Source: Brasenia schreberi (taxonomy: Eukaryota > Streptophyta > Magnoliopsida > Nymphaeales > Cabombaceae). From it: a stretch of DNA of 64,000 nt. Position 1 is the first letter of the stretch. Each line of letters opens with the position of its first letter. The position numbers and the translations under genes are program-made. Shown piece after piece: positions 1 through 10,119 of the stretch. A model generated the notes under the pieces. It was not told the DNA's origin. It saw only the letters and a list, made by a program, of their open reading frames with translations, and searched no databases. The stretch lies in assembly GCA_036023115.1 (NCBI GenBank), contig JAYKKT010000076.1, forward strand, positions 2,356,001 to 2,420,000, in the 5' to 3' direction.

Positions 1-744
1 TCTTCGTGCTTGCCCTTGTTTGAGTCTTAACACTCGCTTATCTAGCGGAGATTTTTTAAGAAAACAAGCTTCATTTCTAATTCCTACGTCTTACTCGAAA
101 CGTCGAATTCTCAAACAAGATGAAATTCAAGTAAGTAAATCCTATTTTTACTTTAGGATTCCTCGAAATGAACCATGCTTTAGCTTGGGATAAGCCAGGG
201 GATGGGAAAGGGATACCACGATCCCTTCTGAAGCGTCCCGTGGTTTAAGGCACAGAAGGCAAAAAACTGCTCTTTTTGAGCTTTTTGGCCTCTTTTTCCT
301 TTTTTTCATAGAGGGTCTCCCTTTGAGAGTATTTTCTCTTTAAGCCCTCTTTTTCACCCGAGAATCGATTTTCTTTTTTATTCTGGTTTCTTTCTTTTGG
401 AAAGAGACTTTGAATGGGCAATTCCCTTTTGTTTTGGGCCTTTGTTTTCCTTTTGGAAGGAGAAGAGAAGAGGGGAGGACTTATCCCAAGCATACACTCG
501 ATTCATTCCAGATCAGCCTATTTAGAAATAGCACGTACTACTTGCAAGTATCTTGCTATATTGAACTAGGCCTTTCTTTGTAAGAAGAAGATTTTGAAAT
601 GTAACCACGATTTTGAAAACTCCACTCTTTCACAAGTGCGAATTCTCTCACTCAGGGTCACACGAGTTGCCTTTTCCACCTTATTCACATGTCTCAGGGC
701 AGCTATCCCTATAAGTTTTCGAAAACTGGAATTTAATCCAGATC
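1..744 (-). other. N1 3' internal non-coding region (between integrase stop and 3' LTR)
   Basis: This is the minus-strand stretch downstream of the N1 integrase stop. It matches the same interval of the other copies (for example 16790-17949 and 54311-55483). It includes a strongly A/G-rich block on the element's sense strand (about 250-480). I see no protein domain. The polypurine tract and 3' LTR lie outside the window. Confidence 0.8.
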
Positions 745-3700
745 CTACACATGATACTTCTTTAAGTATTGAATATTGATAGGATCTGCTAAATTCCTAC
801 CTTCTACATCAATCAACCAATACGAATTGTTCGTAGTGGTTGCCCGTACAACATAGGGTCCATCCCAGTTGGGGCGCCACTTGCCTAGGGGGTGTGGGCC
901 ACGATGATGGATGGTTTTTAAGACCAGATCTCCCACTTCAAAGTGGCGAGGTCTTATGTGTTTGCCATAATGTCGGGCTATCCTTTGCCGGTATGCACGA
1001 GCATGATCCATGGCAAGGAGTCGCCTCTCATCTAGCAAATCTAGTTCGGCCATCCTAGCATGCTGAAGCGTCTCTAGGGGGAGGTCGAGTGCTATGGATG
1101 TATGGAATGAATGCAGTTGAGTATGAATGGGAAGAATGGCGTTTGTGCCATAGACCAACTCGAATGGTGTGGCATTTGTGGGAGTCCGGATGGAAGTCCT
1201 ATAAGCCCACAAGGCTTCATCCAGCTTCTCGTGCCACGTCCTACCCTTCTCTAAGGTTTTCTCAATAATACTAATGAGAGTCTTGTTTGTGGCTTCGGCT
1301 TGGCCGTTGCCTTGAGGGTAGTAGGGCGAGGAGAAGTGGTGAGTTATGCCATATGTGTTGCACAACTTAACCATCCGCTCATTCTTGAATGGGGTACCAT
1401 TATCAGACACAAGGTCTCGTGGAACCCCAAATCGAGCCAAGATATTCCTCCGGATGAAAGCCACCACATGTTGCCCCATTACATTCGTTAGGGAAATGGC
1501 TTCCACCCACTTGGAGAAATACTCTGTGGCTGCTAAAATAAAACGATGCCCATTCGAGGCCTTTGGAAATATTGGGCCTACAATGTCAAACGCCCACATG
1601 GTAAATGGCCAGGGGCTGACCACGGAATGCAATGCAGATGAAGGGATATGAATGGCGTGCCCATGCACTTGACATGGATGACACTTCCTAACATGATCGT
1701 GACAATCCTTTTTCAGGGTGGACCAAAAATAGCCCCCTCTAAGTATTTTCATCGCCATCATGTTGGCATTAACATGACCTCCACATTCTCCATCGTGGAA
1801 CTCATGCATTACTATCCTAGCCTCCTCTAGGTCGATACACCTAAGCAGAATGCCGGTAAAACTCTTTTTGTATAAGACCCCACCCAGCATGGTGTATCGG
1901 GTCGAAATCTTACGAATGAATGCCTTATCTGTGGATGTGGCATCCTCGGCAAATCCCCCATTTTCTAAAAATTGTTTTATGTCATAGAACCAGGGTTTTT
2001 CAATAGACTCTGGGTTGTTTTGGCAAATATCCAAGTTGTGTGTGGATGGATGGGGCGCATGCCATATTTCCAAAGATCTGGTCCCTGAAATGGGATCGAC
2101 CTTCAGGGCTGAACCCAAGGAGGAGAGGGCATCGGCGATGCCATTGTCCTCTCTTCCCACGTGTGTGAGCTTACACGACTGGAAGGATTGGACCAATCGA
2201 GTGGCCAACTCGTGATATGGAAGTAGTTTCTCATTACGTACTTGCCAAATTTTTAAAACCTGGTTTATGACAAGGAGCGAATCTCCAAAGACCTCGATGC
2301 ATGATGCCCCTAGAGTTTTCGAAATCCTTAAGCCTTGTATGAGTGCTTCATACTCAGCTATGTTGTTGGAACATTCGAAATCTAAGCGGACTGCTATGGG
2401 AATCTCGCCCTTTCCAGGGGAGATTAGGATGATCCCAGCACTAGCCCCTCGTTGGTTTCGTGCCCCATCGAAGTGCATCTTCCACACTTGGTTTTCGAAA
2501 GAATTTGCCAAAATGTGGTTTTGAAAATGGTTTTGTAATATGCCTTCATCAGGCATTTCGACAAGAGTGGGATATGCGTCCTCTAAGGGGAATTCAGCCA
2601 CGTAATCTGTTAGGGCTTGCCCCTTAATGGAGATCTGGTGATGGTATTTCAGATCATACTACATTAGAAGGAGTTGCCATTTGCCCAATCTACCCGTGAG
2701 AATGGGTTTTTCGAACAGGTGCTTGATTGGATCAAGCTTGGACACTATCCAGATCTCATGATCTAGGAAATAGTGCCTGAACTTCTGGCAGGCCCAGACT
2801 AGGGCCAAGCACGTCTTCTCCATGGCTTGATAATTTCGTTCATAAGCCAAGAGAGTTTTCGAAATATAGTAGATGGCATACTCCTTATGGGTGTCATCCT
2901 CGTATTGAGCCAACAGGGCTCCTAAAGCATTTACATGCACGGAGATGTATAATAAAAGCGGTTTTCCTTGTTTTGTAGGATTCAAAACGGGGGGATTAAC
3001 CAAGTATGCCTTTAGTCTCTCGAAGGATTTTTGGCATTCGTCATCCCATAAGAATTTCGTACCCTTCCTCAACAGTTTGTTGAAGGGTTCGCATCTAGTT
3101 GTCAGATTCGATATGAATCGGCGCACAGATTGTAATCGACCCTGGAGGCTACGGACTTGGGTGAGATTGGAGGGTGGAGCCATGTCTATGATGGCTCGAC
3201 ACTTAGAGGGGTCGACTTCTATTCCCCTTTGGCTCACCATAAAGCCTAGAAGCTTCCCTGATTCTACCCCGAACACACATTTTTGAGGGTTTAGCTTTAC
3301 TTTGTAAAGCCTAAGCCTTTCGAAAATCTTTTGTAAACATTTGATATGGGTGCATCGGGTTTTGGATTTCGCCAAGAGATCATCTACATACACTTCTACA
3401 AGCTCATGAATTTGATCATGGAAGATCGTGTTCATGGCTAATTGGTAAGTTGCGCCGGCATTTTTCAAACCAAAGGGCATGACTGTATAGCAGTACGTGC
3501 CCCATGGGGTTGTGAAGGCGGTCTTACCCTGATCTCGTGGACTTAGTTTGATTTTATTATAGCCTGAATAGCCATCCATGAATGAAAACATTTCATGATT
3601 TGCAGTACTATCGACTATCAAATCTATGTTTGGTAAAGGATAATTATCCTTTGGAGTGGCTTTATTCAGGTTTCTAAAATCGATGCATATTCGAATTTTC

Positions 3701-4430
3701 CCATTGGTCTTTCGAACTACAACGATATTTGATAACCAATCAGAATACGCAATGGGTTTTATAAATCCGGCTTTTAGCAGATCTTCTAAACCCTCTTTGA
3801 CTTGCGTGTGTACATTCGGGTGTATTTTCCTAAGCTTCTGCTTTATGGGTTTTACACCTGCATCTAAGGGAAGACGATGCTCGACTATGCTGGGATCTAT
3901 GCCCGGCATGTCTTCATACGTCCATGCAAACACATCTAAATAGGTTCGTAGAAATGCAATGAATGCTAACTTTCAGTTTCATGCAAGCATGCGCCTATTT
4001 TGATGGTTTTGGGATTGGAATCATCCCCTAGGTTCACCTCTATGAAATCTCCTCCTACTGATTGGGAAGGTCTTTCAAAATCGAGAATTCTATGAAATTC
4101 TGGGAGCTCAGAAGTAGGATCTTCCTCAAGGGGATCCACTTCTGGGCTTTGATCATTCTCGTGGGCTATAGACCCGAGGGAACTTGATGCGTGTTTTTTA
4201 AAATGACCAGGTTTTGTACTTGGATTTTCAAGTGATTTCGAAATTTTTTGTCTGGCTATGCAGACGACGTTTCTTTCGAAATCCTTTTCTTTTACCAAAG
4301 TCCTACCAGGAGCAGCTATGTACAAAATCTTTTTGGTATTTTCCAAATTTTCGATTTTTTTGGGTTTTTGTAAAACAAGAACTTTGGGAACTATACAAAG
4401 CACTCTTTTTTCGAGTTTTTGTTTTTCCAT
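745..4430 (-). pseudogene. pol: N1 pol remnant: RT, RNase H, aRH, integrase (broken)
   Basis: The minus-strand product begins near 4430 with a lysine-rich leader (MEKQKLEK). It then carries RT with the YVDD catalytic motif, a degenerate gypsy RNase H, a second RNase H with all four acidic residues in place (FDGA, AEYEAL, GDS, IADAL), and integrase with an HHCC finger and DD35E. It ends in a GPY-like segment and a TAG at 745-747. Two lesions break it. One T is missing from the run near 3965-3971 compared with the sister copies, which shifts the frame. A GAG to TAG change at 2659-2661 stops translation between the two RNase H domains. It belongs with the gag-pro half at 43817-46116, now 38 kb away because of the N2 insertion and the later duplication. 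Confidence 0.9.
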
Positions 4431-4545
4431 TATTTTTGGTTTTTCTTGTTTTTTTGACTTTTTTGATTTTAAGTTTTTCAGATGTTTTTGGTATTTTTAG
4501 AAAAAGGGATCTTCCGTCATACCTACAAAGGGAAAACACTACGGG

Positions 4546-5120
4546 TTAGACTCGGAATAGGAGGTCTAAATCGTAGGTTTCTTCTAAGACAGGCTCCGGG
4601 GCACCCTTGACCCAGGTGGTCACAGGGGGTGGGTCCGGTGGTATTCGGGGAGTATAGCCGATCCCATATCGGCTTGGGTTGGCCCTAGGCAGGATGGGCT
4701 CTAGGAGACCCTGGTTTTGTGCCCCTAGACTCTTGTAGGGCGTGTAGCCCATGTTCAATAACATGTTCCATGACCTTTTGTTTTTTGAAAAGATGGGATA
4801 CAAGTCGTGGTCCTGGAACATGCTATCGTCCATATTAGGCTCGTATGGCCTTTTGTCCAGGGGCTTTGGAAATAGGGAACGCTTGGGTTTTCCTAGGAGG
4901 GTTAGAGTCGGGAGGGGGCCTGCTTTGGGCGGCCCCTTCACACATACAACCTTCCTAGGGTTGTTCAACACGAGCCGAGGTGGCTCAACCATGATTTGCC
5001 CCAGGTTAGCCTCATGGGCCTGGGAGCTTGATAAACAAGGGGAGTTTATGATCCCCTGAAGCTGTGGGTGACTCTCACCTAGGATCACTATGACCTGGTC
5101 CCTAAAAGGGATCTTGACAC
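4546..5120 (-). pseudogene. N1 gag-pro C-terminal tail, cut off from its gag by N2
   Basis: The minus-strand frame starts abruptly at the LTR edge with codons for KIPFRDQ, which in the intact copy directly follow the protease domain. It runs to the conserved end LDLLFRV and a TAA at 4546-4548. It has no start of its own. The missing upstream part (gag and the protease active site) is at 43817-46116. The proline-rich sequence after protease has no domain that I recognise. Confidence 0.88.
5116..5120. repeat. Target-site duplication of N2, left copy (GACAC)
   Basis: These five bases touch the N2 LTR end (TGTAGAC on the plus strand) and match 43817-43821 at the other edge. Together they show one insertion event into the N1 protease gene. 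Confidence 0.9.
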
Positions 5121-6673
5121 TGTAGACGCGCGAAAATCCCCGCCTCTTCGTCCCTCCCGGGGGCTTGGAGTGGATCTTCTCATGCGTCTAAGGCCTATGT
5201 ATACAAATAGGGCGTGCCAGCTAGCTTACTTAAGCTAGCGAAGATATTTTTAACACTGACTTCTAAACGTGGCGACTGTGAGCAAGTAAGCTCTTGTCGT
5301 CGCAGACCTTCTTGCACCGATGCGCAAGGGTCAGTCTGTACGCTTTGCAAAAATCGAGTTTTTGGAGAGAAAGTCTACGAAGCGGTTCGAGGTGTCTATT
5401 TCGGGTCTTTAAGATGCGATTGCATGTTTTAGATCACGTGGATTTGCACGTGCCTAAGTCTTTTCTTTTATCCCTTTTCGGGCCACCTAGTTTGTGTGTT
5501 ATGAACACTCCACTACATGGGCGAATTCGAGCGGGGCTTGCTTTGATGCAATATGCGTCCTACCTCGTGGTATGGCGTAGATGCAATGCAAACTCACGCT
5601 ACTCCAAAGGGAAAACCCGAAATGTAAAGACAATACTGAAGGGGAAATGACAGAAGGGAAATAACCGAAGGGAGATATGTATATAGATTATGTATATGAG
5701 CCCTTACTCGGGTCTTGCAAATAAGAGCGAAGGCTCAATGTGGGTGCGTGTTTGAATTGAAAGACTTACACACATGACATGAAATTAAACCCAAATATAA
5801 ATTGCAGTATGGCCTTGACTAAGGTCTTGGGAGTAAGAGGGAAGGCTCAATGTGTGTGAGAGTGCTTGAATTGAAAGACTACCCACACGACATAAATGAA
5901 ACCCAAATATAACTGCAATAAGGCCTTTACTAAGGTCTTGGGAGTAAGAGCGAAGGCTCAATGTGTGTGAAAGTGCTTGAATTGAAAGACTTACTCACAC
6001 GACATGAAATGAAACCCAAATAGTATAGGTCGGCCCTTACTTGGGTCTTTCCAATAAGAGCGAAAGCTCAATGTGTGTGAGAGTGCTTGAATTGAAAGGC
6101 TTACTCACACGACAAGAAATGAAACCCAAATAGTATAGGTCGGCCCTTACTTGGGTCTTTCAACTAAGAGCGAAAGCTCAATGTGTGTGAGTGCTTGAAT
6201 TGAAAGACAACGCACCCAACTTAAACAAAACCCTTCGAAAATGAAAGTATATATGTACACTTATATATTAGGGGCTGATTAGGCCCGGGTGTGCTAAAAA
6301 TCGTGCACGACTAAGGGAGTGCACGTGTGTGGTTGTGCCAAGCCACGTTATTACAAGCGGGGGGAGACTATGCTCCGTTATTACAACCCCGTATCAAATT
6401 GAATCTCAAGCAAGTATACAACTAAGGACCGAGTTTAGGCACTTACGAGTAGCTGGTCCGTAGAGGCCTTGCTTGAGCGTGGGCTTGACCTTCGCCTTGG
6501 GCTGCAAACGGGAGCTCCGCAAAGGTAGGTGATCAAAGGTGCTGGCTGGCTGCAAGTGGGGCGCGGGATAGGCGCCTCGAAGGTGGCCGGTGGCAAGTAG
6601 ATGTCGCCTCAAAGTAGGGGGTTTAAAGGGGCTGAATGAGTGGGTTCTTAGGGTCACTAGGGGAGTTGAGAGT
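5121..6673 (-). mobile_element. N2 3' LTR, 3' part (R/U5 side)
   Basis: This ends the LTR at TCTACA (5121 on the plus strand). Moving inwards it holds the two U5 hairpins, a short run of the 14-bp repeat (5640-5675), the roughly 110-bp repeats (5690-6215), and the TTGTAATAACG/GGAG module near 6340-6385. It stops at the P insertion (6673) and resumes at 21281, where the LTR sequence continues without loss. The rejoined LTR would be about 3.28 kb. Confidence 0.92.
6669..6673. repeat. Target-site duplication of P, left copy (AGAGT)
   Basis: AGAGT directly precedes the TGTAAAC start of P and is repeated at 21281-21285 directly after its TCTACA end. Confidence 0.93.
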
Positions 6674-7150
6674 TGTAAACACCCCGAAATCCCACGAGTT
6701 TCTTAAACAAATCTGGTTTTATACAAGCAGCCCCAAAGGGCCATTTTGAGTTTGGAAACCCAGGAGCCTTCCAAACAACCCTGTATATATGTTTCAAACT
6801 TTATCTTTCAAAAAACATATAATATAGCTTTTGAAAACCCTTTTAAAACATGTTTTGAAACCCCGAAGTGGCTTGGCCCGATCAAGACAGGACCAGGAGA
6901 GCCAAGAAGAGCCCGGAACCGGAGCACCTGTCGAGCCCGGCGCAGCAACTCTTGTATCTGATTCACACCCCAGGATCTCGAACATCCAAGACCCTCTTCT
7001 TATCAAAATAGCATTTGAAGTCATCTCCGGAAGGCAGAAACGGAGGCGGACGACTATGTTGGCGAAGACCCAACGCAGACGGAGTACTGATGCTGTCAGG
7101 CCCCGCACGAATCGTCCGTTTCGAACCCAGCTCGAAGGAGTCAGAGTTCA

Positions 7151-7196
7151 GTTTGGATTGGATCTGGACCATATATATCCAGATTCCAATCCAAAC
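7151..7196 (+). repeat. Inverted repeat (hairpin) in U3
   Basis: The arms at 7151-7168 and 7178-7196 pair over 18 bases with a single-base bulge around a short AT loop. A second imperfect inverted repeat of GGATTTGG and CCAATCC type follows up to about 7240. Both occur in every complete U3 of this window. Confidence 0.75.
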
Positions 7197-7497
7197 CCAT
7201 ATGTGGACTTGGATTTGGATTTGGATCCAGAGATCCAATCCAATATCCATATCCATGGCCCACATCACCTTCTCATAAAGGGAGGTGGGGCCCACTTGAA
7301 ATTCACGTGGGATATTGGGCATGAGAGAGAGTGGGGGTGAAAAATATCAAGAGTGTTGTATTAAGCTTGACTTGTGTGTCAAGTTTGGGCTAATCATGTG
7401 GGTTAGCCTAATTGAGTGGGTTTAAGCTTGTAATTAGCTAAAACCTAACCTAGGGCTGCACCAACATGGGGTGATCAAGGTCTATGGGCCATGCTAA

Positions 7498-7800
7498 GGG
7501 AGCTCCTTCACCTAAACCTAGCCAAAAATGCCTAAACCTAGCCTAAACCCCTAATCCACCCCTAATCTGAACCTAATCACCTAACCCACTTCCCTAATCC
7601 CGGCCTAATCCCAACCTAATCACCTAACCCACTTCCCTAATCCTTCCCTAAACCTAGATTAATTTCCCTAATCCTAGCCTAAACCTAGCCTAATCACCTA
7701 ACCTAGCTCACTAAACCTCACCCTAAAACCCAACCACCTAACCTAGCCCTAAACCCCTAAACCACCCTTAGCCCACGATTTATCCAAACACCTAGTTTTA
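7498..7800 (+). repeat. Degenerate telomere-like CCTAA-rich tract in U3
   Basis: The tract is dense in CCTAA, CTAAACC and CCTAATC, related to but not matching the plant telomere unit CCCTAAA, and with no fixed period. It recurs in the same LTR position at about 18785-19090, 21880-22180, 35695-36000, 38775-39075, 48560-48840 and 53215-53490. It is therefore part of the LTR and not a telomere. Confidence 0.8.
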
Positions 7801-7905
7801 AAATATCTGGCCCAACCCCATCCAGCCCACCTTATCTACATACCACCCTACCTAAACCACCTAACCACTACCCATAGCCCAGCCCTAACCGACCTACCCA
7901 TCCCC

Positions 7906-7913
7906 TATTTAAA
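7906..7913 (+). promoter_or_regulatory. LTR TATA-like box (TATTTAAA)
   Basis: TATTTAAA lies between the CCTAA-rich U3 and a C/T-rich leader. It is kept in all complete LTRs here: 19195-19202 and 36088-36095 on plus; 21770-21777, 38665-38672, 48437-48444 and 53081-53088 on minus. It is the best candidate for the element's RNA polymerase II promoter. The start site is not visible. Confidence 0.6.
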
Positions 7914-8177
7914 CCCCCCCCATTGTGGGCGGGTTTTTCAAGTGGGAACCACCCCTTCCATCCAGCCGGGCCCTCTCCTTCTCCCATCTCTCATCCAGCC
8001 GTGACCACTCCCCAGCAGCTCCACCTGCTCCACCAGCCGCCACCTGCTCCGCCACCTTCCCTCTTCCGTCCACCACCACTGCCACCCAGCCGGACGCCAC
8101 CATCTTCCCCCAACTCCACCAGCCGACAGCCACCTGCCCGCCATTCTTCCACTCCATCCGCCACTTCTCCTCATTCG

Positions 8178-8639
8178 GTAAGTGCCCTAAACTCCCTCAA
8201 AACCCCTCTCTACCACCTCTCCACTCTTAGCCACCCATCTTCCCTTCAGCTCAGCCCCTTTGCCGCCACCACCTAAGCCTAGCCGAACCTAGGATAACCC
8301 AAGTGGCTGGCCACTACTTAGCCACCATCTCCCATTCGGCCAACCCCCTAGGTGTCCTATTTGGCCTCCCCACCAGCTCACCTTTTAGGTCCAGTTTCCC
8401 TAAGTATCTAACTTCCCTAGTGACCCTAAGACCCACTTATTCAGCCACTCTAAACTCCCTACTTGGAGGCGCCACCTACTTGCCACCGGCCCCCTTCGAG
8501 GCGTCTACCCCGCGCCCCATTTGCAGCCGGCCAGCACCCTTGATCACCTACCTTCGCGGAGCTCCCGTTTGCAGCCCAAAGCCAAGGCCACGCTCAAGCA
8601 AGACATCTACGGACCAGCTACTCGTAAGTGTCTAAACTC
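8178..8639 (+). promoter_or_regulatory. Two candidate splice donors in the LTR leader (GTAAGT at 8178 and 8634)
   Basis: Both GTAAGT motifs lie downstream of the TATA-like box. The second is kept in N1, N2, N3 and N4 (seen as ACTTAC on the plus strand) and appears as GTAAGA at the matching place in N5 (63625-63630). The first is kept in N2 and N4, and as GTAAGC in N1. A conserved acceptor-like site lies just before gag (10094). Splicing is inferred, not shown. Confidence 0.4.
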
Positions 8640-8683
8640 GGTCTTTAGTCGTACACTTGCTTGAAATTCAATTTGATACGGGG

Positions 8684-8724
8684 TTGTAATAACGGAGCAT
8701 AGTCTCCCCCCGCTTGTAATAACG
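8684..8724 (+). promoter_or_regulatory. Direct repeat plus hairpin module in LTR
   Basis: Two copies of TTGTAATAACG (8684-8694 and 8714-8724) flank a GGAG, six bases, CTCC hairpin (8694-8707) followed by a C run and G. The same arrangement with changed sequence occurs in the diverged N5 LTR (63530-63570), which suggests a functional LTR or RNA element. Confidence 0.6.
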
Positions 8725-8861
8725 TGGCTTGGCACAACCACACACGTGCACTCTCTTAGTCATGCACAATTTTGAACACACACGGGCCTAATCAGCCCCT
8801 AATATATAAGTGTACATATATATTTCATTTTCGAAGGGTTTTATTTAAGTTTGGTGCGTTG

Positions 8862-9365
8862 TCTTTCAATTCAAACACTCTCTCACACATTGAGCTTTCG
8901 CTCTTATTTGAAAGACCCAAGTAAGGGCCGACCTATACTATTTGGGTTTCATTTCATGTCGTGTGAGTAAGTCTTTCAATTCAAACACTCTCACACACAT
9001 TGAGCTTTCGCTCTTATTTGAAAGACCCAAGTAAGGGCCGACCTATACTATTTGGGTTTCATTTCTTGTCGTGTGAGTAAGTCTTTCAATTCAAGCACTT
9101 TCACACACATTGAGCCTTCGCTCTTACTCCCAAGACCTTAGTAAAGGCCTTATTGCAGTTATATTTGGGTTTCATTTATGTCGTGTGTGTAGTACTTCAA
9201 TTCAAGCACTCTCACACACATTGAGCCTTCGCTCTTACTCCCAAGACCTTAGTCAAGGCCATACTGCAATTTATATTTGGGTTTAATTTCATGTCGTGTG
9301 TGTAAGTCTTTCAATTCAAGCACGCACCCACATTGAGCCTTCGCTCTTATTTGCAAGACCCGAGT
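8862..9365 (+). repeat. Tandem repeats of about 110 bp in the LTR
   Basis: Units run from the TCTTTCAATTCAA motif through CACACATTGAG, GCTCTTA and AGACC to GGGTTTCATTT. Two sub-types alternate (CCGACCTATACTATT and TTGCAGTTATATT). Matching arrays are at 5690-6215, 20150-20670, 25748-26252, 37046-37550, 46869-47485, 49738-50245 and 51540-52165. Unit number differs between LTRs. Confidence 0.85.
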
Positions 9366-9393
9366 AAGGTCTCATATACATAAGATATATACG

Positions 9394-9462
9394 TATTTCC
9401 CTTCGGTTATTTCCCTTCGGTTATTTCCCTTCGGTTATTTCCCTTCTGTTATTTCCCTTCAG
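9394..9462 (+). repeat. 14-bp minisatellite (TTATTTCCCTTCGG)
   Basis: There are five units here and in the P2 5' LTR (26279-26348). There are six in both 3' LTRs (from about 20683 and 37577), so unit number distinguishes 5' from 3' LTRs. N2 has about three, and N4 six (51434-51510). Confidence 0.85.
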
Positions 9463-9770
9463 TATTGTCTTTACATTTCGGGTTTTCCCTTTGGAGTAGC
9501 GTGAGTTTGCATTGCATCTACGCCATACCACGAGGTAGGACGCATATTGCATCGAAGCAAGCCCCGCTCGAATTTCGCCCATGTAGTGGAGTGTTCATAA
9601 CACACAAACTAGGCGACCCAAAAAGGGATAAAAGAAAAGACTTAGGCACGTGCAAATCCACGTGATCTAAAACATGCAATCGCATCTTAAAGACCCGAAA
9701 TAGACACCTCAAACCGTTTCGTAGACTTTCTCCCCAAAACTCGATTTTTTCAAAAGCGTACAGACTGACC

Positions 9771-9788
9771 CTTGCGCATCGGTGCAAG
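9771..9788 (+). promoter_or_regulatory. U5 hairpin 2 (CTTGC stem)
   Basis: CTTGC pairs with GCAAG around an eight-base interior containing ATCG. In the N5 LTR (62556-62573) the same place holds CTTGAGC and GCTCAAG around CGAT. Base changes in one arm are matched in the other. Confidence 0.55.
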
Positions 9789-9859
9789 AAGGTCTGCGAC
9801 GACAAGAGCTCACTTGCTCACGTTCGCCACGTTTAGAAGTCAGTGTTAAATACATCTTC

Positions 9860-9879
9860 GCTAGCTTAAGTAAGCTAGC
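9860..9879 (+). promoter_or_regulatory. U5 hairpin 1 (GCTAGCTTA stem)
   Basis: This is a perfect 9-bp inverted repeat with a two-base centre, about 100 bases before the LTR end. All family-1 LTRs have it. N5 has GCTAGTT and AACTAGC at the same place (62480-62496), with a C:G pair replaced by T:A. Confidence 0.6.
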
Positions 9880-9983
9880 TGGCACGCCCTATTTGTATAC
9901 ATAGGCCTTAGACGCACGATAAAGATCCACTCCAAGCCACGAAAGAGGCGAAGAGGCGGGGCTTTTCGCGCGTCTACAGAGAT

Positions 9984-10001
9984 TGGCACGCCCGGTGGGA
10001 C
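9984..10001 (+). promoter_or_regulatory. Primer binding site of P1
   Basis: TGGCACGCCCGGTGGGAC starts five bases after the LTR end. TGG pairs with the CCA tail of a tRNA. I cannot name the tRNA with confidence. The same site is at 26871-26888 (P2) and 62277-62294 (N4). Confidence 0.85.
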
Positions 10002-10065
10002 GTGAGCCTTTTCAAAAATCGAGTTTACTTGTAGAAGTCTTGCGATAATTTTATAAAGGTGTCGT

Positions 10066-10094
10066 TTTAACTGGTTTTCTTTGCTTTTACTTAG
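10066..10094 (+). promoter_or_regulatory. Candidate splice acceptor just upstream of gag
   Basis: A TTTTAAC branch-point-like motif and a T-rich stretch end in TTACTTAG followed by G, 25 bases before the gag ATG at 10120. It is kept in P2 (ends 26981), N1 (46142) and N4 (62182). Together with the LTR donors it would define a leader intron of about 1.46 or 1.92 kb that removes the PBS. Confidence 0.4.
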
Positions 10095-10119
10095 GAAATT
10101 TTGAAAAAGCTTGAAAAGC

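Larger units (their letters stand above)
6674..9978 (+). mobile_element. P1 5' LTR (3305 bp)
   Basis: It starts TGTAAACACC and ends GCGTCTACA. Features in order are: a GGATT-rich hairpin zone (7151-7240), a degenerate CCTAA-rich tract (7498-7800), a TATA-like box (7906), a pyrimidine-rich leader, two GTAAGT motifs (8178 and 8634), a repeat-hairpin module (8684-8724), five or so units of about 110 bp (8862-9365), a 14-bp minisatellite with five units, and two U5 hairpins (9771-9788, 9860-9879). Open frames inside it look non-coding. Confidence 0.95.

Noticed and set aside
245..493. Lysine-rich small frame
   Set aside because: It comes from the A/G-rich 3' non-coding block and is not kept intact in the other copies.
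6831..7340. 169-residue open frame kept in all LTR U3 regions (also 18120, 35013 and minus-strand copies)
   Set aside because: The LTRs are close copies, the opposite strand is equally open, the sequence is simple GGATT repeats, and it lies upstream of the TATA-like box. No domain is recognisable.
7498..7800. Interstitial telomere
   Set aside because: Words are degenerate and non-periodic, and the tract recurs at the same place in every LTR.
7923..8276. Ser/Pro-rich frame after the TATA-like box
   Set aside because: Low-complexity C/T-rich leader DNA; other frames and strands are open too, and no homology is evident.
8862..9365. CRISPR-like array
   Set aside because: Units of about 110 bp repeat along their whole length with no unique spacers, and they lie inside plant LTRs.
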